From CAYWBI01 sp964456445 (lineage in GTDB: Bacteria; Calditrichota; Calditrichia; Calditrichales; J004), in the NCBI GenBank assembly GCA_964456445.1, contig CAYWBI010000001.1, positions 65,017-129,016 on the forward strand: a stretch of DNA of 64,000 nt, in the 5' to 3' direction. The notes beneath the pieces were generated by a model. It was not told the origin of the DNA and searched no databases. It was given only the letters and a program-made list of their open reading frames with translations. The stretch's first letter is position 1. Each line of letters begins with the position of its first letter. Made by a program: the position numbers and the translations under genes. Shown in pieces: positions 8,474 through 21,500 of the stretch.

Positions 8474-11149
8474 TTACTTATTAACAATTGCGGCCTGTGC
8501 GGCTGCGAGACGCGCAATGGGTACACGAAACGGCGAGCAACTTACATAGTTTAAACCGACACGGTGACAGAATTCAATCGATTTTGGGTCGCCCCCATGT
8601 TCTCCGCAGATTCCTGTTTTAAGGTTTTCTTTTACAGAACGACCTTTCTTAACACCCATTTCCACAAGCTGGCCAACGCCTTCCTGATCGAGCGATTGAA
8701 AGGGGTCTTCTTTTAAAATCCCCTTCTCCTGATATTCTTTTAAGAATTTTCCGGCGTCGTCACGGCTATAGCCAAAGGTCATTTGTGTTAAATCATTTGT
8801 TCCAAAGGAAAAGAAGTCCGCATCCTCAGCTATCTCATTTGCAGTTAATGCGGCGCGCGGTATTTCAATCATGGTACCTATCAAGTAGTCAACTTTTTGT
8901 TTTTTTTCTCTGATAACAGCTTCAACGGTATTAAAAACAAGTTCTTTCTGGTTTTGGAGTTCTGCCCGTGTTCCTACCAATGGAATCATGATTTCCGGCA
9001 AAACCTTGGTACCCTCCGACGAGAGCTGACATGCAGCCTCCATAATGGCGCGTGCCTGCATTTCCGTTATTTCCGGATAGCTTATTCCTAAACGGCAACC
9101 ACGATGCCCCAACATGGGGTTAAATTCATGTAGGGAATCAACTTTTTGTTTTACTTCATCCAGAGTGAGCCCCATTTCATTTGCCATTTCTTGCTGATTG
9201 GCGGTTTCGTGCGGCAAAAACTCATGCAAGGGCGGGTCCAATGTGCGTATTGTAACCGGAAGGTCATGCATGGCCTTAAAGATGCCATAAAAATCATCCC
9301 GCTGATAAGGGAGCAATTTTTGCAGCGCGTTCCGTCTGCCTGCCTCATCTTCGGCTAAGATCATTTCCCGCACGGCTTTAATACGGTCCCCTTCAAAGAA
9401 CATATGCTCGGTACGGCACAAACCAATTCCTTCGGCGCCAAAGCCACGTGCCACTTCGGAATCGTGAGGGGTATCGGCATTGGTGCGGATATTCAACAAG
9501 CGGTATTCATCTGCCCATTCCATCAAGGTACCGAAATTGCCTGAAAGTTTTGGCTCTATCGTCGGTACTTTGCCTTCAATTACCTGGCCGGTTGAACCAT
9601 TTAAAGATATCCAATCACCTTCATTATAAACCGTACCATCAACGGTCATAGTCTTTTGTTTATAATCTATTTTTAATTCACCACAACCGGCCACACAGCA
9701 AGTCCCCATTCCACGGGCAACTACAGCGGCGTGGGAGGTCATGCCTCCACGGGCGGTTAAAATACCCCTGGCCACATGCATACCGCCGATATCTTCCGGC
9801 GAAGTTTCGATCCGTACCAGGATAATATCTTCACCTCTTTCCGCCCAGGCTTCGGCGTCATCCGCATGAAAAACTATTTTACCCGTAGCCGCTCCGGGGG
9901 ACGCCGGCAAGGCGACGGCTATCACTTTTTTCTTGGCGTCCGGGTCAAACATAGGGTGTAAAAGCTGGTTCAGTTGTTCAGGATCTACACGCATTATCGC
10001 GGTCTCTTTGTCAATAAGTTTTTCAGCAACCATCGCAACGGCAATCCTTACAGCTGCAGCGGCGGTACGCTTGCCTGTACGGGTTTGCAACATCCATAGT
10101 TTGCCTTTTTGTATTGTGAACTCAATGTCCTGCATGTCACGGTAGTGCAATTCCAGTTTTTTATAGATTTTTTCAAGATCGGAGTAAGCGTCGGGCATAA
10201 CTTCCTGAAGTGTGTTTTGGGTTTTGTCCCTGCGCGTGGACGCATTTACCGGTTGAGGCGTCCGTACCCCGGCCACAACGTCTTCACCCTGTGCGTTTAT
10301 AAGATATTCTCCGAAAAATATACGCTCGCCTGTAGCAGGGTCGCGTGTAAATGCCACCCCTGTTGCACAATCATCGCCCATATTGCCATAAACCATTGAC
10401 TGAACATTTACCGCTGTTCCCCAATCGGCGGGAATCTTGTTGATTTGACGGTACCTGATGGCACGTTCATTGTTCCATGATCCAAAAACGGCACTAATGG
10501 CGCCCCACAGTTGTTGCCACGGGTCGGTAGGGAAATCCATCCCCGTACGTTTTTTTATTTCCGATTTAAAAAGCTGGACCATTTCCTTTAATTCATCCGC
10601 TGTAAGGTCTGTGTCCTGCTCAATACCGCGCCGTTTCTTTACGGATTCGATGATAATTTCAAAAGGGTCCTCTTCTTCCTTTGACGCCGGTTTCATATCT
10701 AAAACAACATCGCCATACATTTGAACAAAACGTCTATATGAATCCCAACCAAACCGTTCATTTTGCGATTTTTCAATGACACCAAGAACCGTTTCATCAT
10801 TTAAACCCAGGTTCAGCACCGTATCCATCATACCGGGCATAGACGCGGGAGCGCCGGAGCGGACGGAAACGAGCAAAGGATTATGCAGATCGCCGAATTT
10901 TGCCCCCATAATTTTTTCTATATGCTTTACTCCGGCAGATACTTCTGCTTTAACGTCATCGTTATAGATTCCATTATTTTTATAATATTCAGTACAAATT
11001 TCAGTAGAAATTGTAAACCCGGCAGGCACCGGCATCCCTAAGTTGGACATCTCCGCCAGGTTAGCCCCTTTCCCGCCTAAAAGCAGCTTCATTTCGCTAC
11101 GTCCCTCGGCTGTACCATCTCCAAATTTATATACATACTTATGCGACAT
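8474..11149 (-). CDS. ppdK: Pyruvate, phosphate dikinase
   Basis: An 891-residue enzyme interconverting pyruvate, ATP and phosphate with phosphoenolpyruvate, AMP and pyrophosphate. The N-terminal ATP-grasp domain opens KYVYKFGDG and contains GGKGANLAEM and VRSGAPASMPGMMDT. The central phosphohistidine domain has H473 in GGMTSHAAVVARGMG. The C-terminal TIM barrel has catalytic C848 in GICGEHGGDP and ends SCSPFRVPIARLAAAQA. Length is typical (about 870-900). The start is set to 11149: the ATG at 11164 is part of ATGGAGGATC, whose GGAGG is the ribosome site for the ATG 15 bases later. The gene stands alone between a long spacer and a tandem terminator. Confidence 0.96.
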   Translation of the reverse strand: MSHKYVYKFGDGTAEGRSEMKLLLGGKGANLAEMSNLGMPVPAGFTISTEICTEYYKNNGIYNDDVKAEVSAGVKHIEKIMGAKFGDLHNPLLVSVRSGAPASMPGMMDTVLNLGLNDETVLGVIEKSQNERFGWDSYRRFVQMYGDVVLDMKPASKEEEDPFEIIIESVKKRRGIEQDTDLTADELKEMVQLFKSEIKKRTGMDFPTDPWQQLWGAISAVFGSWNNERAIRYRQINKIPADWGTAVNVQSMVYGNMGDDCATGVAFTRDPATGERIFFGEYLINAQGEDVVAGVRTPQPVNASTRRDKTQNTLQEVMPDAYSDLEKIYKKLELHYRDMQDIEFTIQKGKLWMLQTRTGKRTAAAAVRIAVAMVAEKLIDKETAIMRVDPEQLNQLLHPMFDPDAKKKVIAVALPASPGAATGKIVFHADDAEAWAERGEDIILVRIETSPEDIGGMHVARGILTARGGMTSHAAVVARGMGTCCVAGCGELKIDYKQKTMTVDGTVYNEGDWISLNGSTGQVIEGKVPTIEPKLSGNFGTLMEWADEYRLLNIRTNADTPHDSEVARGFGAEGIGLCRTEHMFFEGDRIKAVREMILAEDEAGRRNALQKLLPYQRDDFYGIFKAMHDLPVTIRTLDPPLHEFLPHETANQQEMANEMGLTLDEVKQKVDSLHEFNPMLGHRGCRLGISYPEITEMQARAIMEAACQLSSEGTKVLPEIMIPLVGTRAELQNQKELVFNTVEAVIREKKQKVDYLIGTMIEIPRAALTANEIAEDADFFSFGTNDLTQMTFGYSRDDAGKFLKEYQEKGILKEDPFQSLDQEGVGQLVEMGVKKGRSVKENLKTGICGEHGGDPKSIEFCHRVGLNYVSCSPFRVPIARLAAAQAAIVNK

Positions 11150-11164
11150 TCGTTGATCCTCCAT

Positions 11165-11659
11165 TATGATTAAAAGCAGGCAAAAATTTAAATCGATGTC
11201 TGCTTCTATACAAATAATAATTTTGATTGATAAAACCGTTGGAATAAAAAAATGGGAAAAAAGCTTTTGAATGAGTAACAGGTCTTTTTACCGGGGACAA
11301 AATATTTAAATAGCCGGTTCATTATAAATTATTTTCAAACTTGTCCGAGAAATAAATGAATGAATTTATATTATAAATGTGTTAAATTAACCTTTTTGCA
11401 ATAAAATACTTAAATAATATTGCCGATTAAAAACATATCAATTAAGACGGTGACTTATATCACAATGAGTAGAAGGGATAAAATCGAACTTTGTACCAAT
11501 GTAAAAATTGGATGATGACCATTCTTAGATAATGTTAAATAATATGAATAAAGTTTGTTCAATTTTATTCGTATGAGACTTTGGTTTTCAGGCCAATAAA
11601 TCATTTCGTTTTAAATTATTTTAAGAGAAAGTTATCGTTGTCAATTTCAAGGAGGAAAC
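11165..11659. other. AT-rich intergenic region between divergent genes
   Basis: About 0.5 kb with no supported gene. It separates ppdK (-) from the AraC-type regulator (+) and so must hold at least two promoters, but I cannot pick out convincing -35/-10 pairs. AT content is clearly higher than in the flanking genes, with several short T and A runs. No strong inverted repeat was found. The right end carries AAGGAGG (11650-11655 region), the ribosome site of the regulator. Confidence 0.5.
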
Positions 11660-12421
11660 TTGCCAGCATTAGCTATTATTTATGAGCATGAGGATGTGCT
11701 CGAAGATTTAAATCTTGTGTTTAGGGAATTATCCGGATGGGATATTTATTGTTTTAATTCGTTAATCGGGGGGATAAGCGATTTCAATATCAGCGCACGT
11801 GAGTATGAGATAAGTTTTATAATAGTCACTACGTTGTTGGGAAACGGGATTTCAAACTCTCTTTCCCAAATCCATTCAAAATTTCCATATATTAAAATAC
11901 TTTATTATGCCCATTCCCTGCAAAGCGGGGTATTTGAGCAATTTGAGTCATGTTCCATCAGGCATTGCGCTGTTGGTCAAAACAGACATGATTCATTGAT
12001 AAAGCTGCTTGCGGAATTAGATGCAAATCATTGGAGAAGGATCCCATATGATTTATTTGGAATTAAATCTGATTTTTTACCGCCGAGGGCGAAACGTATT
12101 TTAAGATATCTTGAGAATATGCCGATACGCAAATGTTCCGTCGAAGAAATATCCGGGTTAATACGGATATCACAAAGTCATTTTCGTAAGGAATTTAGGA
12201 CTTATTTTGGAATGAATTTTCGTCATTTTAAACAATTGCTAATAGGCCACTATGAGGAGCGGCTTTTGTTTGATGAAAATCTTCGTCCCGGACAAATTTT
12301 CGCTTTGCTCGACTATAAAAATTTATCCGCGTTCAGCCGATCGTTTCATCACCGTCATGGGAAAACCTGGCAGGAATTAAATAGGGCCAATATGAATAAA
12401 AAGGATAGGGTCACATTGTAG
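11660..12421 (+). CDS. AraC-type regulator with degenerate receiver-like N-terminus
   Basis: A 253-residue protein. Residues about 155-240 form an AraC-type double helix-turn-helix: the first helix pair is in CSVEEISGLIRISQSHFRKE, the second in IFALLDYKNLSAFSRSFHHR, followed by HGKTWQEL. Residues 1-125 have the length and alternating pattern of a receiver domain (LAIIYEHEDV at the start), but the expected phospho-Asp strand reads SFIIVTTLLGNG, with no Asp. It therefore probably works without phosphorylation. The start is TTG at 11660 preceded by AAGGAGGAAAC. It lies 84 bases before the first assembly-line gene in the same direction and is probably the pathway-specific regulator (inference). 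Confidence 0.85.
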   Translation: MPALAIIYEHEDVLEDLNLVFRELSGWDIYCFNSLIGGISDFNISAREYEISFIIVTTLLGNGISNSLSQIHSKFPYIKILYYAHSLQSGVFEQFESCSIRHCAVGQNRHDSLIKLLAELDANHWRRIPYDLFGIKSDFLPPRAKRILRYLENMPIRKCSVEEISGLIRISQSHFRKEFRTYFGMNFRHFKQLLIGHYEERLLFDENLRPGQIFALLDYKNLSAFSRSFHHRHGKTWQELNRANMNKKDRVTL

Positions 12422-12505
12422 TTTTAAGATAATTATTTTTTCGGCGCTCTTTTTTATGGCTTTACCGGTAGTAACCTAAGGCCAAAACAAATAACAAGGA
12501 TTGAT

Positions 12506-15500
12506 ATGTCCCCTAAGAATTATCAGGATCCGCGCTTTCGCCCAACAACGCTTGTAGAACTTTTAAGATGGCGTGCTGAAACACGCCCAAATACCCGTGC
12601 CTTTACTTTTTTAGTCGATGGCAGAAAAAAAGAAGTTCAGCTTACTTACGCTGAATTAGATAAAAAAGTACGTGCTTTCGCGACCCTCTTACAAAAAAAG
12701 GGTCTTAAAGGTGAACGTGCCTTACTGCTTTTTCCACCGGGAATCGACTATATTATCGCTTTTTTTGGCTGTTTGTACGCCGGTGTAATTGCTGTGCCCG
12801 CCTACCCACCGGACCCGAACCGGCTCAACAGGACGTTGCCCCGTTTGCAGGCCATTGTACATGACGCCCAGGCATCCATGGCCCTGACCAATGATTCCAT
12901 CATGTACATGATTAAAATCCTGCGTCTTGGGAATAAATTTACCGATACAATGGAGCGGATGCCCCTGCTGCGAAAATTCCGGACTACCATGAACTATTTT
13001 ACGGCTCAAAAAACCGGTCTTGCCAATGCGCGTGAGCTTGGCGAACTGCAGTGGATTTCTTCTGACGATGTGCTGGATAGTCTGGCCGATTCATGGCATG
13101 AGCCTGATATTAATGAAAGTACAATAGCCTTTCTTCAATATACATCCGGTTCAACCGGTACGCCAAAAGGCGTTATGCTGACGCATGGCAATCTTCTGGC
13201 AAATTCCGCGGATATTTATACTGCTTTTGGATATCGGGAAGGTACAGAAGGTGTAATCTGGTTACCCATATATCACGACATGGGCCTTATTGGCGGCGTG
13301 ATGCAACCCATTTATGGCGGAATGTCCACAACCTTGCTTTCGCCGATCCACTTTTTACAAAAACCCATGCGCTGGCTGGAAACGATAAGCAGGATCAAAA
13401 GCGTAAATGTGGTCAGCGGCGGACCGAACTTTGCTTATGACCTCTGTGTAAAAAAAGTTACTCAAAAACATCTTGAAACACTTGATCTTAGCAATTGGTC
13501 CGTTGCCTTTAGCGGAGCCGAACCCGTGCGCTACGAGACGGTTGAACGGTTTTATAATACTTTTAAAGATAATGGGTTTAAAAAAGAGGCATTTTTATCC
13601 TGTTATGGTTTGGCGGAAGCATCGCTCTATGTGACCGGCGTTGACTATAAAGAAATCCCACCCTCCATGCACTTTGATAAACTGGAACTTGGAAAATCAA
13701 AACTTATTTCTGTCTCGGGTAGCCATCCCAATGCACAGCACATGATTAGTTGCGGTCATCCTCCTTTGGATCAACGGGTTGAGATTGTAAACCCTCAAAC
13801 ATTTAAAATCGCAGAGCCGGATGAGACGGGTGAGATTTGGGTCCAGGGGCCGAATATTTCCCAGGGCTACTGGAATCGAAAACAAGCTACGGAAGAAACC
13901 TTTGGTGCACGTATAAGCGGCAGCAATGACGGCCCTTTTTTGCGGACCGGCGATTTGGGCGCCATGGTTGACGGTGAATTATATATTACCGGACGCGTTA
14001 AAGACCTTATCATTATCAGGGGCCGGAACTATTATCCCCAGGACCTGGAATTTGTAGTGGAAAATGTTCACCAGGCCATTCGTCCGGGATGTAGCGCCGC
14101 ATTTTCAATCGAAGAAGATGAACAGGAAAAATTGGTCATAGTTGCCGAAGTGCGCCAGCAAAAGAACTTACCTTTAGAAGAAATCACTGCGATGATCCGG
14201 GCTGCCGTGTCCGAAACAAACGATATCCGTGTACAAACCATTGTTTTAATAAAGGCACGTACCATTTCAAAAACATCCAGCGGAAAAATACAGCGTCATG
14301 CGGTTAAAAATGAGTTTTTTGAAGATAAGTTAAAAATTATCCATCGCTGGGATGGGAGCAAATCAATTTCCGAAGCGGCCATCATCGATGAAATGGATGC
14401 GCGGCAACAACCTATGGAAGAGAAGGCATCGCCTTCCACAGAAATCAGCCCGGTTACCAAAAAGGGGGATTTAACCCTTGAAATCGAAGCATGGCTTGTA
14501 ATGCATCTTGCCGAAACCCTCGAAGTTGACAGCGATGAAATTGACGTTAACAAACAATTTGTAACTTACGGAATGGATTCTGCACAAGCCATTGGGCTTG
14601 TAGGCGATCTTGAAGATTATGTTCAACGGCCGCTTTCCCCAACCATAATATGGGATTATCCCAACATAAGCGCCCTGGCCGAGTATATCGGCAGTGACGG
14701 TGGTGAAGCACCGGTTTTACTCAGAAAAAAACAAAGTACCCATGAAGACGAACCCATCGCGATTATCGGCTATAGCCTGCGGATGCCCAAGGCAAAAACG
14801 GCCGATGAATTTTGGGACAATTTGCGAAACGGTGTTGATTGTATCTCTGAAGTACCGGAAACGCGCTGGGATATAGACAAGTTTTACTCGGCAGAACCGG
14901 GAACGCCGGCAAAGATGATTACACGATATGGCGGCTTCCTGGACGATGTTGATCAGTTTGACCCACAATTCTTTGGGATTTCCCCACGTGAAGCACCACA
15001 TATGGACCCTCAACAACGTCTTTTGCTGGAAGTTTCTTATGAAGCCTTCGAAAATGCGGGCTACAATTTACAAACACTCTCGGGTACGGAAACCGGCGTA
15101 TATATCGGTATAAGTGGCGCGGATTACCTGCGCCTACAGGTAGGAGACTTCGAAAGGCTTAATGCTTACTCTGGCACGGGCAATGCTTTTTGTATTGCCG
15201 CAAACCGTATTTCCTATGCTTATAACCTTAAGGGGCCGTCATTTAGCATGGATACTGCGTGTTCGTCATCGTTGGTCGCAATACATAATGCCGTTACAAG
15301 TTTGCGAAAAGGTGAATGCGAAATGGCTTGCGCCGGTGGGGTGAACCTTGTTTTGGCCCCGGATGTCACGATAACTTTTTCGCAGGCACGCATGATGTCG
15401 CCGGACGGACGGTGCCGTACTTTTGACGCAGGTGCCAACGGATACGTACGTGGTGATGGTGTAGGGGTTATAATTTTAAAAAGGCTTGAAGACGCTTTAA

Positions 15501-18500
15501 AAGATGGCGATCCGGTCCGCGCGATCATTCGCGGGTCAGCCGTCAACCAGGATGGTAAAAGCAATGGTATTACTGCCCCCAATGGTATCGCTCAACAACA
15601 ATGTATTCGTGAAGCATTGTCCGATGCCCATGTAAAAGCTTCCGACGTAAGTTATGTGGAAACTCATGGTACCGGAACACCGCTGGGTGACCCCATTGAG
15701 ACCGAGGCCATGAAGGCGGCGATGATGGAAGGACGTTCGGATGAAGATGACTTATTTATCGGTTCCGTTAAAACAAATATCGGTCACCTGGAATCCGCCG
15801 CCGGTATTTCCGGTATATTAAAAACCGTCCTTGCGCTGGAGCATGAAACAATCCCTAAGCATCTGCATTTTACCAAACTGAATCCACATATTCATCTTGA
15901 AAACACACCGATAAAGATTGCCAGTGAGACCATGCATTGGTCACGAAACGGCAAGCCGAGGATCGCCGGGGTTAGTGCTTACGGTTTTGGGGGAACAAAT
16001 GCCCATGTGATACTGCAGGAATCAATGGATTCGCTTGATAATCAGGTTGAAAGGGACTATTCAAATATCAACGGTCCGTATGCCCTGGCCCTTTCCGCCC
16101 ACACGGAAAAAGCCGTTGCGGATATGGCCCGCTCTTATGCAAAAGCCCTTTCTGCCAAAAAATATCAGGTAAAAGAAAACTTTATTGATTTTATCTATTC
16201 CGCAAATGTTCACCGGGGCCAATTTGATCATAGTTCCGTTGTAATAGCTACAGACCGGGACGATTTACTGAAAAAGCTAAATAATTTTGAAACAACGGAA
16301 ACAGTACCCGGGATAATAAAAGGCAGCTCACAAATAAACGCCCAAAATAAAACACTGTTTGTCTATTCCGGCCAGGGGCCTCAATGGTTTGCGATGGGAA
16401 GACAATTGTTGGAGAAAGAACCCGTTTTTAAACGCGCCATCCAGCAAATCAACGATCTGCTCTCAGAATATGCCGGGTGGTCCCTTATTGAAGAGCTCTC
16501 CCGTGATGAAGAAAACACACGCGTAGGCGAAACTGAAATTGCCCAACCGGCAATTTTTGCCATACAGGTAGCATTGACCCGACTATGGGCGTCCTGGGGA
16601 GTTAAACCTGCAGCGGTTGTTGGTCATAGTGTTGGTGAAGTAGCGGCAGCTTATGTTTCCGGGACACTCAGCCTAAAAGATGCCGTTAAGGTCATCTATC
16701 ACCGTGGCCGGCTGATGCAACGCGCTACGGGGTTTGGAAAAATGGCATCGGTTGATCTCTCTATCGAGAAGGCCCGTGAAGCAATCAAGGGCTACGAAGG
16801 CAAGTTAGGGGTAGGAGCTCATAACAGCCCGCAAAACACTGTATTGTCAGGTGACGCCAACGCTCTTCGTGAAGTGCTGGATAAACTCGATAAGCAAGGT
16901 ATATATACGAAAATGCTGCGTGTAAACTATGCTTTTCATAGCCCGAATATGGATGCCTATAAACAGGAATTAATCGATTCCCTGCAAGGTATTCAGATAC
17001 ACAGCGCGGTCATTCCGATTTATTCAACATTAAGTGGTAAACGAAGCGTGGAAACCGAATATGACCCAATTTACTGGAGCAACAATATCCGTGAAAAGGT
17101 AAGCTTCTCTGAGGCAATGGACAGTGTGTTAAAGGATGGTTATTCCATTTTTGTGGAAATAGCGCCCCACCCCGTGCTAGGAGGCTCCATCCGGCAATGT
17201 GCCGGACAGGTTAAAAAAGAAGCCACAATCGTTGCCAGTTTAAAACGGAATGCCGATGAACATGAAACTATTTACGCTGCACTAAGCGCGTTATATTGTA
17301 ATGGAATACCGATAAACTGGAAAGCATTGTTCCCAGCCAACGCCCACTTTACGCCTCTGCCCAACTATCCATGGCAACATGAACGCTACTGGTTTGAGCT
17401 AAAAGGCAATGATCCGAACAATGCGCCCATTTTTAAAAATCCGGCATCCGCTTTCAGCGGCGGGCACCCCTTATTGGGCAAGGAACGTAAAGAGCCCCTT
17501 GCCCCGGCAAAAACAGTGTTTTCCACTACCATTGACCTCGATCGTCTGAATTATCTAAAAGATCATGTGGTTCAGGATTCCGTTGTTTTTCCGGCAGCGG
17601 CCTATATCGAAATGGCCATGTCCTCGATACATGCTTCCGATGATGAGATGGTTAAGATAGCGGATATCAACTTTTTCAAGGCACTCTTCCTGAACAGTGA
17701 CAAAGATATGCCCATTGAACTGATCCGAACGGCATACACTTCCGTCGCTTCAAGTCTTCAGATTTTCAGCCTGGAGACAGATCAGGGACAAGGCCAACGT
17801 TGGGTCATGAATGCCATGGGTAGCGCGGTAAAAGAAAAAACCCAAACCCCTGTGCTGGATATGGAGGCTTTGAGAAAATCATGCTCAACGCAAATTGAAA
17901 CAGGTGAATTTTATAATCAGCTCCATGAGAAAGGGTTGCAATACGGGCCTAACTTTCAGGGCGTCCATGAAATTTACCAGGGCGATCATCAGGCTTTTTC
18001 GCGTTTGGAAATCGATAAAAATTTGTTAAAACAATCATCAGAATATCGTATTCACCCTGCATTACTCGATGCGGCGTTACAAACTTTGTCGGCCACATTT
18101 TCAACAAAAGAGCTTGATTCGGATAATGCAACCTTTTTGCCGGTCGGTATTGGAAATATCTGGAGTTATAAAAAGGCCACATCTTCGGCCATGTGCCATG
18201 TACGGCTTACATCGGAAATCGGTCCGGCCGCCCGGTACATAACCGGTGACCTTGCCCTGTTTGATGATGAAGGAGCGCTTCTTGCCCGGATTGAAGGCCT
18301 GAAACTACAAAAACTTGGATATCAGGAAGAAGAAGACCTTAGCGATTGGTATTATACCGTTGAATGGCCGCAACAAGCGCTTGAAGACGTTGAAGAGCAT
18401 CCCCAGCTCGAAGCAGCAGATTACTGGTTGGTATTTGCCGACAAACACAGCAGTGGCGCAAAAATTGGCGAAGGTTTTAACATGGCCGGTGGCACAGTGT

Positions 18501-21500
18501 TTTATGCCCGCCCCGCGGATAACTTTACCAGGATTGATGAATATATTTATGGGATTAATCCCGAGAACAAAGCAGATTTTAAGGCCTTGTTCGATCAGAT
18601 AGGGCAAGTAAACAACGGAAATTTAAAAGGCGTCATTTATCTTTGGGCCCTTGAGGCGGTAGAAAACAATCAACTTGAAGCAAATAATATATATAATGCC
18701 ACACAGAAGATATTGACCCCTGCCCTTTACTTGATGCAGGCGCTTGTGGAAAATGTTTTTAAACATCGTCCTAAAGTTGCTTTTATTACACGTTATGGCC
18801 GTACCTGTCTAAAGTCTGACCCGGAACTTTCCGCCATCCAAAGCGCACTTTGGGGCCTTGCCCGTGTATATTCGACGGAAAACCCGGCCTGGCATATTTT
18901 AAAAATTGATTTTGATTCTTTTGATTCTGCTCCCTCGCTTCTGATTCAGGAATTGACCGCCAATCATGGCGAAGAGCAAATCTGTTACCGTGATGAAGTA
19001 CGCCATGTGGCACGTATCGAACGTGCCCGTGAAGACTATACCTTAAAAGACAGCGAGGCTGAAGTTTCAGATGGCGGGCTTCAGATACCCGACGGGCCTT
19101 TCAATTTACAGATCACATCACCGGGGGTTTTATCTGCGCTCTCTTATCAGGCGGCCCAACGGATTGAACCCGGAAAGGGACAAATTGAAATTGATGTAAA
19201 CGCCACCGGCTTAAACTTTCGTGATGTTCTGATGGCCCTTGGGCTTTACCCCGGGGCGCCAATACCACTTGGGTCGGAGTGTTCGGGAACGGTAAGCAAG
19301 GTAGGTGAAGGTGTAACGGATTTTAAACCCGGTGACGCGGTATTGGCCATAGCGCCTAATACTTTTGGGAAATACGCGGTTACCCTGTCCGATCTTGCGG
19401 CACATAAACCGGAAAATATCACTTTTGAAGAAGCGGCCACCTTGCCTATTACCTATCTTACCGCCTACTACGCGATGGTTTACCTTGGTCGGCTTCAACC
19501 GGGCGAACGCATACTGATCCATGCCGGCGCAGGTGGTGTTGGACAGGCCGCCATTCGTATTGCACAGATGATTGGCGCTGATATTTATACAACCGCCGGC
19601 AGCGAACATAAACATCAGTTTTTACGTGATATGGGTGTGAAGCATATCATGAGTTCCCGTAATTTGGATTTTGCCGATCAGATTATGCAGGAAACCCAGG
19701 GCGAAGGCGTGGACATGGTGCTAAACTCCCTGGCCGGTGAATTTATCCCAAGAAGTATAACGCTGTTAAAACCTTATGGACGTTTTTTGGAAATCGGGAA
19801 AACAGATATTTTTCAAAATAGCCAAATTGATATGTACCCCTTCCGTAACAACCTGTCGTTCCATGCCATCGATTTGGATATGGTTTCCCGTGACAGGCCA
19901 CAGATTATTCACGAGCTGTTTCGCCAATTGATGCAGTTATTTTCAGAGGGAAAACTCCAGGCCCTGCCAAAAACAACTTTTGAAGCATCGGATACGGTAA
20001 AGGCCTTCCGTTATATGGCACAAAGAAAAAATATTGGAAAGATTGTTGTCAAGATAAAACCGGACGGTACGGAAAGTGATACAGGAAGCAGGCTCTTTAA
20101 TGAAGAAGGCGTTTATCTGATTACCGGCGGGCTTGGTTCAATAGGCATCCGGTTGGCGTCCTGGATGGCGGCAAAAGGCGCCGGGCATCTTGTCCTGCTT
20201 GGCCGCAGCGCCCCAAACGACTTTGCCCTCAAAATCATTGACGATTTAAAAAAGAAAAACATCAAAGTGGATATCCACGCCACGGATGTTGCCGACTACG
20301 ATGCCTTAAAAAGGGTAATTAAACAATATCCAAAATTGAAGGGCGTTGTACATGCGGCCGGGGTTTTGAAAGATATGCCAACCATCAAGCTGGAGTCCGA
20401 TAGCCTGATGCAGCCACTGGCGCCAAAGGCGATAGGCGTCTATAATCTGCATAAATTAACAGAAAAACTCGATATCGACCTATTCCTTACTTTTTCCTCG
20501 GTCGCGGCTACGATTGGTAATCCCGGCCAGGGCAACTACGCCGCCGCGAATATTTTTATGGATGCCCTGATGGCGATCCGGTATAAACGCGGATTACCGG
20601 CAACCAATATTAACTGGGGGTTTTGGGATACCGATGGTATGGCAAAGAGCAGCCAGGCAATCTCAATTCCTGGTGTTGGGTTTATTGATATTCAGAAAGG
20701 GTTTTTCATCCTTGAACGGATACTGCTCAATAAATCGCCCCATATGTTGATAACCTCGGTCAAATGGCCTGACTATTTGGAACCGTATCCTGAAAATAAA
20801 ATACCGCCCATTTATTGGAGTTTTGCGGATCAAAAACGGAAAGCCACCGGCAATGCCACTTCTGCGGGTGGAGCGATTACGGCAGAAGCCCTGCTGGCAT
20901 TGCCCCCGGATGAGCAGATGGAAAAAATGAACCGTTATCTGCAGGTGAAAATTGCCAAGGTGCTTGGTGTTCGCGTGGCAAAGTTAGACGTCGATAAACC
21001 GCTTAACAGCATGGGGCTGGATTCGCTGATGGCCATCGAACTTAAAAACAGCGTTGAAACCGGCCTGGGGACCAACCTTGCCATTTCGGTACTTTTAAAG
21101 GGGCCATCCATCCTGGATTTATCACAGGAAATGATCTCCCAAATATTGGATGATGTTGATTCGGTTGAAGAAGACAATGTTGAAATCGATGAAAGTGAAT
21201 TTCCTGTAACCCATGGGCAACGTGCCATGTGGTTCCAACATCTGCTCTCCCCTTCCAGTATTTACAATCAGGTATATGCCGTTAAGCTGAAAAAACCAAT
21301 AAATGTTGATTTATTGCGGCGCTCCTTATATGCCCTAAGCATGCGGCACCAGGCCTTGCGGACAAACTTTATGGCTGTCGAATCTAAACCACAGCAAATC
21401 GTGCATGATGAACCGCGGCAACTCCTTCACGAAATTGACACGCGCGACCTTTCCGATGCCCAATTTAAAACGATTTTGAACCGTGAGATCAAACGGCCTT

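Noticed and set aside
12506..14300. First domain read as an NRPS A domain
   Set aside because: The motifs LPIYHDMGLIGG and GRVKDLIIIRGRNYYPQD and the following ACP (GMDSAQ) identify a fatty acyl-AMP ligase instead.
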